NCBI GenBank assembly: GCA_018402565.1
Contig: JAGYIQ010000017.1
Span: 1 to 46,279, forward strand
Direction: 5' to 3'
Length of the DNA: 46,279 nt
Origin: Pirellulaceae bacterium
Lineage (GTDB): Bacteria > Planctomycetota > Planctomycetia > Pirellulales > Pirellulaceae
In this document: in pieces, positions 33,525-41,954 of the stretch
How positions within the stretch are numbered: the stretch's first letter is position 1
Layout of the letters: the number at the start of each line of letters is the position of its first letter
Program-made: the position numbers and the translations under genes
The notes under the pieces: generated by a model
Database searches by the model: none
The model's input: the letters and a program-made list of their open reading frames with translations, nothing else
Told to the model about the DNA's origin: nothing

Positions 33525-35768
33525 GTGACCCGTTTAACGCGAGCGAAATTCAACTTGTTGGCTTTCATTGCACTCTGTTGTCTAAGTTGGTCGGATGTGG
33601 CTATCGCTGGAGTTGTCCAGGACTCTTTTGGTCAATCGCAACCTAGCCAAGTTACCAGGGGTACCGCTGATCAACTGTCTGATGAGCCCGTGAATCTGCC
33701 AATGATCGCTCGAGTGGATGCGCAGCCGTTATTGCTGCTCACCAGTCGACTTCGCGAAGCGATGGAAACGATTGGTACGCCGCTGCCAACAGAGGTGCAA
33801 GCTCGGATCGCTGGTTTGTCAGTGGAAGACGACGAAGAAACGATCACAGCCGCAATTCAAGAGGCACTTGATCCGCTCTGTGTGGCAGCGGTGGCCATTT
33901 CTGCGGCAGGTGAAGTCGAGGTTACCGCTGGTCAGCAGGTGACGGTCGAAGAGCACGGTTGGCGAGTGATGTTACTGAAAGTCATTAACCATGCCAATCT
34001 TCAAACGCAGTTACAGACGCGCAGCCCCAATGCACTGCCTATCCCGACGGGTCCTCAAGACGATATTGCCAATCGGTGGATGCTGCTGAACTTACATAAC
34101 GAACGGCCATTGGATTCGCGATTGAGTGGCTTGGAGTTGGAGTATCGCATTCTCTTGATTTCGTCGGTGAGCACGGGACGGCGACAGGGGAAACTCGCGT
34201 TCAGTCCCAACGGTGAAAGCGGCCAATGGTCTGATACGACGATTAATGTTGAGACTCTACCGGCCACCAAGGTCGAATTCCGCGTCACCGATGCTGATGG
34301 CTCGCCGTGCATGGGCTGCTTCGAGATTCGCGATCTTCAAGGTAGGGTGTACCCGGCTCAGCCCAAACGCTTGGCCCCAGATTTTTTCTTCCAAACGCAA
34401 ATCTATCGTGAGACCGGCGAGTCAGTCATGTTGCCCCGCGGCACCTATACCGTGATCTGTTCGCATGGTCCAGAGAGTATCCCTGAAACGCAGACCATTC
34501 ACATTGACGAGCAACCCGTAACCATCGAGTATCAGGTTCAACGGTGGATCGATACCGCAAAGCTGGGTTATTGGAGCGGGGATCATCACATCCACGCCGC
34601 GGGTTGTTTGCACTATGAAAACCCGACTCAAGGTGTGCATCCGCCTGACATGCTGCGGCACATCATGGGCGAAGATGTCAAGGTCGGTTGCTGTTTGACT
34701 TGGGGGCCATGCTTCGACTACCAAAAGCAATTTTTTACCGGCCGTCCCGACGATGTCAGTCGCTATCCCTATTTGCTGAGATACGATGTGGAAGTCAGTG
34801 GCTTCGGTTCACACGAATCCGGCCATTTGAATCTTTTGAAGCTGAGCGAGCAGATTCCGGTTGGCGGGGATTCTAAAACCCATTGGCCAACGTTGGGGTT
34901 GAACACGTTAAAATTTGCCAAGCGACAAGGTGCGGTCACTGGTACGGCTCATAGTGGCAATGGTCTGGGGCAAGTCGTTGGGCGAGTGGCTGGGGTCGAT
35001 GGCCCCCACAATTTGCCATGTTTCGCTATTCCGGCCTTCAACGGGATTGGGGCCCACGAATTTATCATGCAGGTGACGCATGAGGTGGATGGACCCAACG
35101 GAACGAAGGTTCCCGCCATCGATTTTATTGCCACAATGGATACGACACGAGAACACGAGTGGAACATTTGGTATCACGTTCTCAATTGCGGTATTCCCAT
35201 CGTCGCCAGCGGTGAGACCGACTTTCCGTGCATCACCGGCGAGCGAGTAGGCTTGGGTCGAGTGTACGTGAACCTGCCCAGCATGTTGGATTACAACGAG
35301 TGGGTGGAAGCCTTGCGACGAGGCGAAAGCTATGTCAGCGATGGGTCCGCGCATTTGTTGAATTTTGCACGGCACGCTGATGGTACCTTCTCGGTTGACG
35401 TGGCGACTCGCAAGAACGAATTTCCTGAAGTCGAGGTCGAGTTGATTGCCAACGGCTATCCCGTGGAAGTGCAAAAAGTTCGAGCGGATGGCGAAATGCG
35501 GTCGTTGAAGTTTATGGCTCCAAAGTTGGAACAAAGCAGTTGGTTGGCGGTTCGTATCTTTCCCTCTGCCCATACCAATCCAATTTGGGTGAAGTTGGAC
35601 GATAAGCCGGTGCGAGTGGCTACAAGCATCGACTGGTGTCTCGCTTCTCTGGAGCAATGCTGGAAAGAAAAGGCTCGGACCTATGCTCCGGCAGAGATCG
35701 AAGAAGCCAAGGCAGCTTACGATCACGCCCGCCGTGTTTATCAAGGAATGTTGGATGAAATCAAATAG
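33525..35768 (+). CDS. Exported CehA/McbA-type metallohydrolase (PHP fold)
   Basis: A 747-residue exported protein. The signal peptide covers about residues 9-28. The first 330 residues are beta-rich and variable. The metallohydrolase part begins at WSGDHHIHAAGCLHYENP; Asp353, His354, His355 and His357 are the likely first metal ligands, and the later TAHSGNG, ATMDTTREHEWNIWYHVLNCG and ASGETDFPCITGE blocks complete the site. CehA and McbA hydrolyse carbaryl-type esters, but most planctomycete relatives have unknown substrates. GTG 33525 has AGGAG eight bases upstream. The next gene overlaps its end by 14 bp. Codon use seems less GC-biased than in neighbours. Confidence 0.82.
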   Translation: MTRLTRAKFNLLAFIALCCLSWSDVAIAGVVQDSFGQSQPSQVTRGTADQLSDEPVNLPMIARVDAQPLLLLTSRLREAMETIGTPLPTEVQARIAGLSVEDDEETITAAIQEALDPLCVAAVAISAAGEVEVTAGQQVTVEEHGWRVMLLKVINHANLQTQLQTRSPNALPIPTGPQDDIANRWMLLNLHNERPLDSRLSGLELEYRILLISSVSTGRRQGKLAFSPNGESGQWSDTTINVETLPATKVEFRVTDADGSPCMGCFEIRDLQGRVYPAQPKRLAPDFFFQTQIYRETGESVMLPRGTYTVICSHGPESIPETQTIHIDEQPVTIEYQVQRWIDTAKLGYWSGDHHIHAAGCLHYENPTQGVHPPDMLRHIMGEDVKVGCCLTWGPCFDYQKQFFTGRPDDVSRYPYLLRYDVEVSGFGSHESGHLNLLKLSEQIPVGGDSKTHWPTLGLNTLKFAKRQGAVTGTAHSGNGLGQVVGRVAGVDGPHNLPCFAIPAFNGIGAHEFIMQVTHEVDGPNGTKVPAIDFIATMDTTREHEWNIWYHVLNCGIPIVASGETDFPCITGERVGLGRVYVNLPSMLDYNEWVEALRRGESYVSDGSAHLLNFARHADGTFSVDVATRKNEFPEVEVELIANGYPVEVQKVRADGEMRSLKFMAPKLEQSSWLAVRIFPSAHTNPIWVKLDDKPVRVATSIDWCLASLEQCWKEKARTYAPAEIEEAKAAYDHARRVYQGMLDEIK

Positions 35769-36306
35769 TTTTTGTCAGATGCGTCCCCAGATTCAATATC
35801 GGCGGTTGGTTGGGTTGCTGAGTGTCCTCGTCGCTGGTCTGCTGTTCTTTGCGTGGAACAATGATCGCGAAGCCAGATTGCTGGCGGCACAGCAAGGCAA
35901 CGCGGCACCCGAGGTATTAATCTCCGTTTCGATCTCGCCGGAAGCTAGAGTCAAGGCCTCACTTGAGGGTGCACCACGAGTATTGCGGCAAGGTGAGTGG
36001 AAGGAGTTTTCGGTAACGATTGAGAACATGGCTGGGATCACATCGCCGCTCGTGATTGAATGTGAGCAACTGCTGAAGGACGAGGCTGACCAGTCACGTT
36101 CACGATGGCTGCGGATCGAGTGGGAGTCTAGTAAGCCTCTGACGGGCGCGTTAAAGGAAACGCGGCAACTGCGAGTTTGGAGTCGGGATCAAGGCATTCG
36201 TTCCGCTGTTCTGAACTTCAACGCCGGTCAAGGCACCCAAGACCTCGGCTTTCGCAGCGATGTTTTGCTGAGTTTTCAGGTGCTGGGAAAACCGAAAGAC
36301 GATTAG
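35755..36306 (+). CDS. Secreted hypothetical protein overlapping the metallohydrolase gene
   Basis: A 183-residue protein with one hydrophobic N-terminal helix (about residues 19-33, LLSVLVAGLLFFAW) that is a signal peptide or anchor, followed by a beta-rich domain resembling an immunoglobulin-like module (VLRQGEWKEFSVTIENMAG...LRVWSRDQGIRSAVLNF). No family is recognised. The ATG lies inside the last codons of the metallohydrolase gene (14-bp overlap) with GGAA seven bases upstream, so the two are translationally coupled and may work together at the envelope. ATG 35779 is an alternative start. Confidence 0.65.
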   Translation: MKSNSFCQMRPQIQYRRLVGLLSVLVAGLLFFAWNNDREARLLAAQQGNAAPEVLISVSISPEARVKASLEGAPRVLRQGEWKEFSVTIENMAGITSPLVIECEQLLKDEADQSRSRWLRIEWESSKPLTGALKETRQLRVWSRDQGIRSAVLNFNAGQGTQDLGFRSDVLLSFQVLGKPKDD

Positions 36307-36607
36307 TGTGTCGGCGGTACGCTGAAGGTGATATCGGCCGTTTCTTCTTTATCGGCCATTGTGCCTGGACGCTGCTGTGTGGTTGGTTGGGCGGCCATTT
36401 CACGTGCTTGATTTATGAGCGATCGCGTCCGGCGAGCAGAGCGACGTGAGCCGTCCAGGTTTGGTCCGTGCATCGTCGCTGGTTGTTCAGCCGCAGCCAA
36501 CCAATTGACGAAGCGGTGTTGTTGACGCGAAAATCAACCATCAAGAGCTTGGCGCCGGGGGACGTCACGTGTGGTTGGTTTCTGCTTGATTGGATGGTTG
36601 GTTACTG
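36307..36607. other. Gene-free gap before tex
   Basis: About 300 bp with recurrent GGTTGG and CAACCA words and no domain-bearing frame. A 65-codon minus-strand frame at 36303-36500 has no recognisable content. I see no convincing promoter or terminator. Confidence 0.4.
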
Positions 36608-38776
36608 ATGCCGAATGTTGTCGATGCTGCCGAATTGGATGGGGTGGTCGCTGGAATTGCCGTCGAACTGGGGCTGCCACCCGCGCAAATTCGGGCGGCC
36701 GTGGAATTGATGGCGGCGGGGAACACGATTCCCTTTATCGCTCGCTATCGCAAAGAGGCGACCCAGGGGCTGGACGAGATCGCTCTGCGGGCCATTGAAG
36801 ATGCGTGGGAGAAGTTTCAGGCCCTGGCCGCTCGGCGGGCCACGGTGCTCAAGTCGCTGCAAGAGCAGGGCGTGCTGACCGAAGACTTGCGAGCCAAAAT
36901 CGTGGCTTGTCGGGAGCTGGCGGCACTGGAGGCCCTGTACCTGCCCTTCAAGCCCAAACGCCGTACGCGAGCGATGGCCGCGCGAGAGCTGGGCTTGCAG
37001 CCGTTGGCGGATCTGCTACTGCGGCAAGAGCGGCTGGGTCGCTCCAAACAGGCCACCCTGCAGGCCTTTGTCGATCCCGAGCGAGGTGTGCCGGATGCGG
37101 CGGCCGCTTGGCAAGGCGCGGCCGATATCGTCGCCGAACATTGGGCCGATCAGCCCACGATCCGCGAGTGGGCGGTGGATCAGGCCCAGCGGTTTGGACG
37201 GGTTTACTCCAAGCTGAAGCGCGGGCAGACCGACGCGGACAGCAAGTTTGAGCTGTATCACGATCATCACGAGCCGGTTCGCAAAGTGCCGTCCCACCGA
37301 TTGTTGGCGATGTGGCGTGGCCAGACCGAAGGGTTGCTCCGCGTCGGGTTGGAATTGGAGGATGATCCGTTGTTGGGGCACCTCCAGCGTCAGTTGCAAT
37401 TGGTGCCGTCCTTTGAGTTTCACCGCGAGTTGATCGGCGTGGTGGAAGACTGTTGGCGGCGGCTGTTATTGCCGGCGACCGAATCCACTGTCCTGCAAGC
37501 GTTGAAGGAGCGAGCGGATGCGGAGGCGATCGCCGTGTTCGGCAAGAACTTGCGCGAGTTGTTGTTGACGCCGCCGGCCGGCCAACGCGTGACCCTGGGG
37601 ATCGACCCCGGCTTTCGCACGGGTTGCAAGGTGGCGGTGGTCGATGCGACCGGTAAGTTCTTGGAGAACGCGACGATCTATCCGACGCCGCCGCAGAAGG
37701 ATACTGCGACGGCCGAACGGGTGTTGCTGGGGTTGATCCGCAAGCACTCGGTGCAGATGATCGCGATCGGCAACGGCACGGCCTCGCGGGAAACCGATGC
37801 GTTTGTCAGCGAGTTGCTGCGCCGCCATTCGTTGTCCTTGACCAAGGTCATGGTCAGCGAGGCGGGGGCATCGGTGTATTCGGCCAGCGAGTTGGCGGCG
37901 CGGGAGTTCCCGCAGTTGGACCTGACGATCCGCGGCGCGATCAGCATTGCGCGGCGCTTGCAGGATCCGTTGGCCGAGTTGGTCAAGACGGACCCCAAGT
38001 CGATCGGGGTGGGCCAGTACCAGCACGACGTGAACCAGACTCAATTGCGGAAGTGTTTGGATCGAGTGGTCGAATCCTGCGTGAATCAGGTTGGTGTCGA
38101 TTTGAATTCCGCCAGTGCTCCGCTGTTATCTTATGTCGCGGGCATCGGGCCGAAGTTGGCCGAGAGCATTGTCGAGTATCGCGACGTGAACGGGCAATTC
38201 ACCAGTCGGCGGCAGCTGTTGTCGGTCGCTAAATTGGGTAAAAAGGCCTTTGAACAAGCGGCGGGTTTCTTGCGAATTCGTCAGGGGACGCAACCGTTGG
38301 ACAATTCGGCGGTGCATCCGGAACGGTATCCTTTGGTGGAGCAGATGGCGCGGGCCCAGGGGGTGGCGGTGGCTGAATTGGTCGGGAATGCGGCCGTTGT
38401 TGGAAAGATCTCGCCTCAGTCGTTCGTCAGCCCGGAGGCCGGTTTGCCGACGATTACTGATATTTTAGCAGAGCTGATTAAGCCCGGCCGCGACCCACGG
38501 CAAGAATTTCAGGCGGTGCAGTTCGATGAGACGATCCAGTCGTTGGAGGATCTGCGTGAGGGCCTGATTTTGGAGGGCGTGATTACGAATGTGACGCATT
38601 TTGGTGCTTTTGTGGATATTGGCGTGCATCAGGACGCGCTGATTCATATTTCACAGTTATCGCACGAATTTGTGCGTGACCCCCACGAGGTCGTGCGCGT
38701 GGGCCAGTTGGTGCAGGTCAAGGTCATGGAAGTGGATGTGGAGCGGCGGCGAATTTCTGTGACCAGAAAATTTTAG
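36608..38776 (+). CDS. tex: Tex family RNA-binding transcription accessory protein
   Basis: A 722-residue Tex protein. Order: N-terminal helical domain with AAGNTIPFIARYRKEATQGLDE, a helical core, a YqgF/RuvC-like domain (GIDPGFRTGCKVAVVD, later IGNGTASRETD), helix-hairpin-helix repeats (SYVAGIGPKLAESIVEYR, then SVAKLGKKAFEQAAGFLRI) and a C-terminal S1 domain (GVITNVTHFGAFVDIGVHQDALIHISQLS). Tex binds nucleic acid and influences transcription. ATG 36608 starts just before homology begins. It converges on the RadC gene with 19 bp between stops. Confidence 0.95.
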   Translation: MPNVVDAAELDGVVAGIAVELGLPPAQIRAAVELMAAGNTIPFIARYRKEATQGLDEIALRAIEDAWEKFQALAARRATVLKSLQEQGVLTEDLRAKIVACRELAALEALYLPFKPKRRTRAMAARELGLQPLADLLLRQERLGRSKQATLQAFVDPERGVPDAAAAWQGAADIVAEHWADQPTIREWAVDQAQRFGRVYSKLKRGQTDADSKFELYHDHHEPVRKVPSHRLLAMWRGQTEGLLRVGLELEDDPLLGHLQRQLQLVPSFEFHRELIGVVEDCWRRLLLPATESTVLQALKERADAEAIAVFGKNLRELLLTPPAGQRVTLGIDPGFRTGCKVAVVDATGKFLENATIYPTPPQKDTATAERVLLGLIRKHSVQMIAIGNGTASRETDAFVSELLRRHSLSLTKVMVSEAGASVYSASELAAREFPQLDLTIRGAISIARRLQDPLAELVKTDPKSIGVGQYQHDVNQTQLRKCLDRVVESCVNQVGVDLNSASAPLLSYVAGIGPKLAESIVEYRDVNGQFTSRRQLLSVAKLGKKAFEQAAGFLRIRQGTQPLDNSAVHPERYPLVEQMARAQGVAVAELVGNAAVVGKISPQSFVSPEAGLPTITDILAELIKPGRDPRQEFQAVQFDETIQSLEDLREGLILEGVITNVTHFGAFVDIGVHQDALIHISQLSHEFVRDPHEVVRVGQLVQVKVMEVDVERRRISVTRKF

Positions 38777-38795
38777 CACGCTTGAGGTGGCGGTC

Positions 38796-39866
38796 CTACA
38801 TTTGGCCGACGGCGCGGAGGCTGAGGGCGTTGGGGTTGCCCAGGATAATGTGGTCCAGCACCTTGATGCCAATGTGTTCGCCGGCTTGGACCAAGCGTTC
38901 GGTCACGGCCAGGTCCGCGCGACTGGGGGTGGGGTCGCCGGAGGGATGGTTGTGGACCAAGAGGATCACGGCGGCGGCATCGCGGATGGCCGCGCGAAAG
39001 ACTTCGCGGGGATGCACTAAGCTGGAGTCCAGTGTCCCGACGGTGATTTGGTGCGTGTTGATGACTTGGTTTTTGGTATCCAGAGTCACGATATGGAACT
39101 CTTCTTGTTTGCGGTCCTCGGCTAGGCGGCGGAAGCTCTGTTGGCAGAAGTCGATGGCTTCTTGGGTGCTGTTGATGCGGAGTCGGGGTTGCATGCCAGC
39201 GAGAGCGGCGATGCGTCGTCCCAGTTCGATGCCGGCCATGATCTGGCAATAGGCGGTGACATCGATCGCCGAGCTGAGTGACTTGAGTTCCAATCGTCCG
39301 GCGGAGGGGAGGCGATCGAGCCGCTGTTGGAAGTGTCGCGCCAATTTCTCACCGGCGTCGACGGCCGACTCGCCGGGGCGACCACTGCGAATCAAGATGG
39401 CCAATAACTCGGCCAGACGCAGTTCCTCGACGCCGACGCTCATCAGTCGCTCCCGCGGGCGATCCTGTTGCGGTTGGTTCTTGACTTGGGAGCCGAGAAG
39501 TTTGTCGTCGAGCCAGCGTTGTGGGCAGAACGGGCCGCGGCTGCGGTTCCAGCAGAAGGCTTCGGCGCCATCGTGGCGAATCAGCCAACCTTGTTGGACC
39601 AGTTCATTGATCAACCGAGTGACGAAACTGGGCAATTCTGGCCGCACGGCCTCCTTGATCTGCTCCAGCTCAAATTGGGTTTGTTCGGCCACGAACTGGA
39701 TGACGGGCAAATAGCGGCGGTAGCGCTCGTTGACCGAACTGCGGGCGTCCTCGGCGACGGACTCCAGTTTAGCGGAGTCCAGAAGTGGGGGTTCCGGGGC
39801 CGGATTCTCGCCGGTCGGGTGCGGTTGTGGATCGTCGGGTTGGCAGTCATCGACAGGTGCTGGCAT
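38796..39866 (-). CDS. radC: RadC-like JAB/MPN protein with N-terminal extension
   Basis: A 356-residue protein. Residues about 140-356 form a standard RadC: helical part with ELLAILIRSG, then the JAB domain with EEFHIVTLDTKNQ and the metal motif VHNHPSGDPTPS (His305, His307, Asp311 region). The first 30 residues are Pro/Asp-rich. Residues about 48-125 form an added module, YRRYLPVIQFVAEQTQFELEQI...INELVQQGWLIRHDGAEAFCW, that looks like a winged helix. Despite its name, RadC has no proven repair role. ATG 39866 has AGGAG nine bases upstream. It is divergent from the TPR gene. Confidence 0.88.
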   Translation of the reverse strand: MPAPVDDCQPDDPQPHPTGENPAPEPPLLDSAKLESVAEDARSSVNERYRRYLPVIQFVAEQTQFELEQIKEAVRPELPSFVTRLINELVQQGWLIRHDGAEAFCWNRSRGPFCPQRWLDDKLLGSQVKNQPQQDRPRERLMSVGVEELRLAELLAILIRSGRPGESAVDAGEKLARHFQQRLDRLPSAGRLELKSLSSAIDVTAYCQIMAGIELGRRIAALAGMQPRLRINSTQEAIDFCQQSFRRLAEDRKQEEFHIVTLDTKNQVINTHQITVGTLDSSLVHPREVFRAAIRDAAAVILLVHNHPSGDPTPSRADLAVTERLVQAGEHIGIKVLDHIILGNPNALSLRAVGQM

Positions 39867-39932
39867 GAGAGATCTCCTAGAAGTTTGCCAAGATAAGCCT
39901 CGGCGGGGCGCGATTCAACCTACCGAGGCAGG

Positions 39933-39961
39933 TTTCCCCAAGAATTTGGCTGGGTTATAAT
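39933..39961 (+). promoter_or_regulatory. Weak candidate promoter of the TPR gene
   Basis: A perfect TATAAT at 39956-39961 with TTTCCC 17 bp upstream (39933-39938) as a poor -35. An imperfect palindrome GCTGGAATCCAGC follows at about 39969-39981. It is about 110 nt before the TPR start; support rests mainly on the -10. Confidence 0.35.
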
Positions 39962-40069
39962 TGACACCGCTGGAATCCAGCAGCCAAACAGGCAAGTTGC
40001 ATGTTCGGTTGACCCGGTCCCTTTGGACTTGCGTGGTCGACGAGCGGATCAAATAAGGATGGAGAGCTG

Positions 40070-41881
40070 ATGAGTAAGTCGCGTGTAGTATGGCTGGGCG
40101 AGGGGTCCGGGAACCGCTGTTGGGCGGCGAGCCTGGCGGTGATGTTGCCCTGGGGGCTGTCGTTTTTGGCAGTCGAACCGGTCGCGGCAAGGATCGAGCC
40201 TCCGTCCATCAACCAGGACGAAGCCAAGCAAGACGAAGCCAAGCAAGACGAAGCGAAGCAAGACGAATCCAAGCAGGACGAAGCGAAGCAAGACGGCACC
40301 GCGGACTTTGAGAAGGCCACCGAGTTAAAGATCAACGCTCGGCGGCCGATCGACTTTGATCAGGTGGTGCAGTTGTGCGAGTCGGCCATCAAGAAGGGGT
40401 TGGATCCGGCCACCGAGTCATTCTGTCGTCGCTTGATGTTGGATTCGTTGTTGGAGTACGCGCGGTTGTCTAGCGGTCGGATATTGGTGCCCAACCGCGA
40501 TGCTCGGTGGCGTTTTTTGCGGGGCGAAGCGCTCAAGCGACTGGTCAAAGCCGTTGAGATCGCCCCGGATTCGGCGGAGGCCTGGACCTTGATCGCCAAG
40601 TTGAACGTGCTGGAAAATGGGGATCGCGACCAAGGTTTGGGTGCGGTTGAGAAATTGATTGATTTGTCCAGTAGCAACAAATCGCAGTTGGCTGAGGCCC
40701 TGTTGTTGCGGGCTGGCTATGCCGAGAACGACGAGCAGCGTTTGGAGGATTTGAGTCAGGCTGTCGAAGTGGATCCAAGCAACTTGGAAGCCCGCCGTGC
40801 TCGGGCGATGTACTACATGCTCAAGGATACCAATGACGAGGCGCTGGCGGACTTCGAGGCGATGTTGGCGATCCAGCCGGAAGACATCAACAACCGCTTG
40901 ATGTTGGCCGAAGTATTGATGCGAGCCGATCAGTTGGATCGTGCGTTGGAGATGTTGCAGGCTGTCGAAGCTCCCCCGCGTGATTTCCGTGGCAAGCTAC
41001 TGATGGCTCAGATTCATTTTCGTCAGCAGGCATACGAGAAGTGCCTGGAGAACGCCGATCAGGTATTGGCGATTGTGGGAGACTTCCCGGACGCGATCAA
41101 TCTGCGGATCTTGTCGCTGTTGCAATTGGACCGGAACGAAGAAGCTTTAGAGGCAGCGGAGTCCTTGGTTGGCAGCAACCCGGGCCTGACCCAGGGTTAT
41201 TGGCTGCGGAGCATTGCTTATTCGTCGCTTGATCGCTACGACGAAGCGATCAAGGACTTGCAGTTATTGGTGGACAATGTGCCGGAGAGTCCGCTGTTTA
41301 AGCTGCAATTGGGGAATCTGTACAACGCGTCGGATCGTCCGCGGGCCGCTTTGAAGTTGTTCAACGAAATTTACGAGGATGATCCCGACTACGAGGGCCT
41401 GTATCGTTCGCGCGGTGATGCGTACTTGAGTACGGGTCAGCACGCGGAAGCGGTGGCCGACTACGAACGCGAGTTGGCCAAGAACCCGGACGATACGGGG
41501 ACGCTCAATAACTTGGCATGGGTCTTGGCGACGTCCCCCAAGGACGACGTTCGCAACGGAGCTCGCTCGTTGGAGTTGGGCCTGAAGGCGGCGGAGTTGA
41601 CCGAGTACAAGCAGGCTCACATTCTCTCGACCTTGGCGTCGGGTTACGCGGAGACCGGCGACTTTGACAAGGCTCGCGAGTGGATTGCCAAGGCGGTCGG
41701 AATCGCCGAGGCCGAGCAAGCCAAGAATTTGGACAGCTTGAAGAAAGAAGCTGCTTCTTATGAGAAAAGCGAGCCATGGCGAGAGTTGGAAGTGAAAGAG
41801 GAAGCTCCGCTGGAGGAGTCCAACCCGCGCCAACGCCGTCGACCTCGCTCGGAACAACGCAGTACCGACGACGATTTTTAG
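40070..41881 (+). CDS. Exported tetratricopeptide-repeat protein
   Basis: A 603-residue protein with a signal peptide (about residues 18-40), then five tandem pentapeptides of the DEAKQ type (residues 50-74, one copy DESKQ), then about ten TPR units between residues 85 and 560 (for example LAEALLLRAGYAENDEQRLE, YRSRGDAYLSTGQHAEAVAD, LSTLASGYAETGDFDKAREW). The C-terminus is basic and Arg-rich. TPRs mediate protein contacts; the location is periplasmic or surface. The ATG at 40070 follows GGAGAG. The M28 peptidase gene begins 73 bp downstream and may share the transcript. Confidence 0.82.
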   Translation: MSKSRVVWLGEGSGNRCWAASLAVMLPWGLSFLAVEPVAARIEPPSINQDEAKQDEAKQDEAKQDESKQDEAKQDGTADFEKATELKINARRPIDFDQVVQLCESAIKKGLDPATESFCRRLMLDSLLEYARLSSGRILVPNRDARWRFLRGEALKRLVKAVEIAPDSAEAWTLIAKLNVLENGDRDQGLGAVEKLIDLSSSNKSQLAEALLLRAGYAENDEQRLEDLSQAVEVDPSNLEARRARAMYYMLKDTNDEALADFEAMLAIQPEDINNRLMLAEVLMRADQLDRALEMLQAVEAPPRDFRGKLLMAQIHFRQQAYEKCLENADQVLAIVGDFPDAINLRILSLLQLDRNEEALEAAESLVGSNPGLTQGYWLRSIAYSSLDRYDEAIKDLQLLVDNVPESPLFKLQLGNLYNASDRPRAALKLFNEIYEDDPDYEGLYRSRGDAYLSTGQHAEAVADYERELAKNPDDTGTLNNLAWVLATSPKDDVRNGARSLELGLKAAELTEYKQAHILSTLASGYAETGDFDKAREWIAKAVGIAEAEQAKNLDSLKKEAASYEKSEPWRELEVKEEAPLEESNPRQRRRPRSEQRSTDDDF

Positions 41882-41954
41882 TTGTCGTTTCGGTTCTGTG
41901 GTCGCTGATAGCCGCCCACCTTTCCCACTGACTCGTGTTTTAGGATAACGTGAA

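Noticed and set aside
36303..36500. 65-codon minus-strand frame between the secreted protein gene and tex
   Set aside because: No recognisable motif, no clear ribosome binding site, and it ends against the convergent gene. It cannot be supported.
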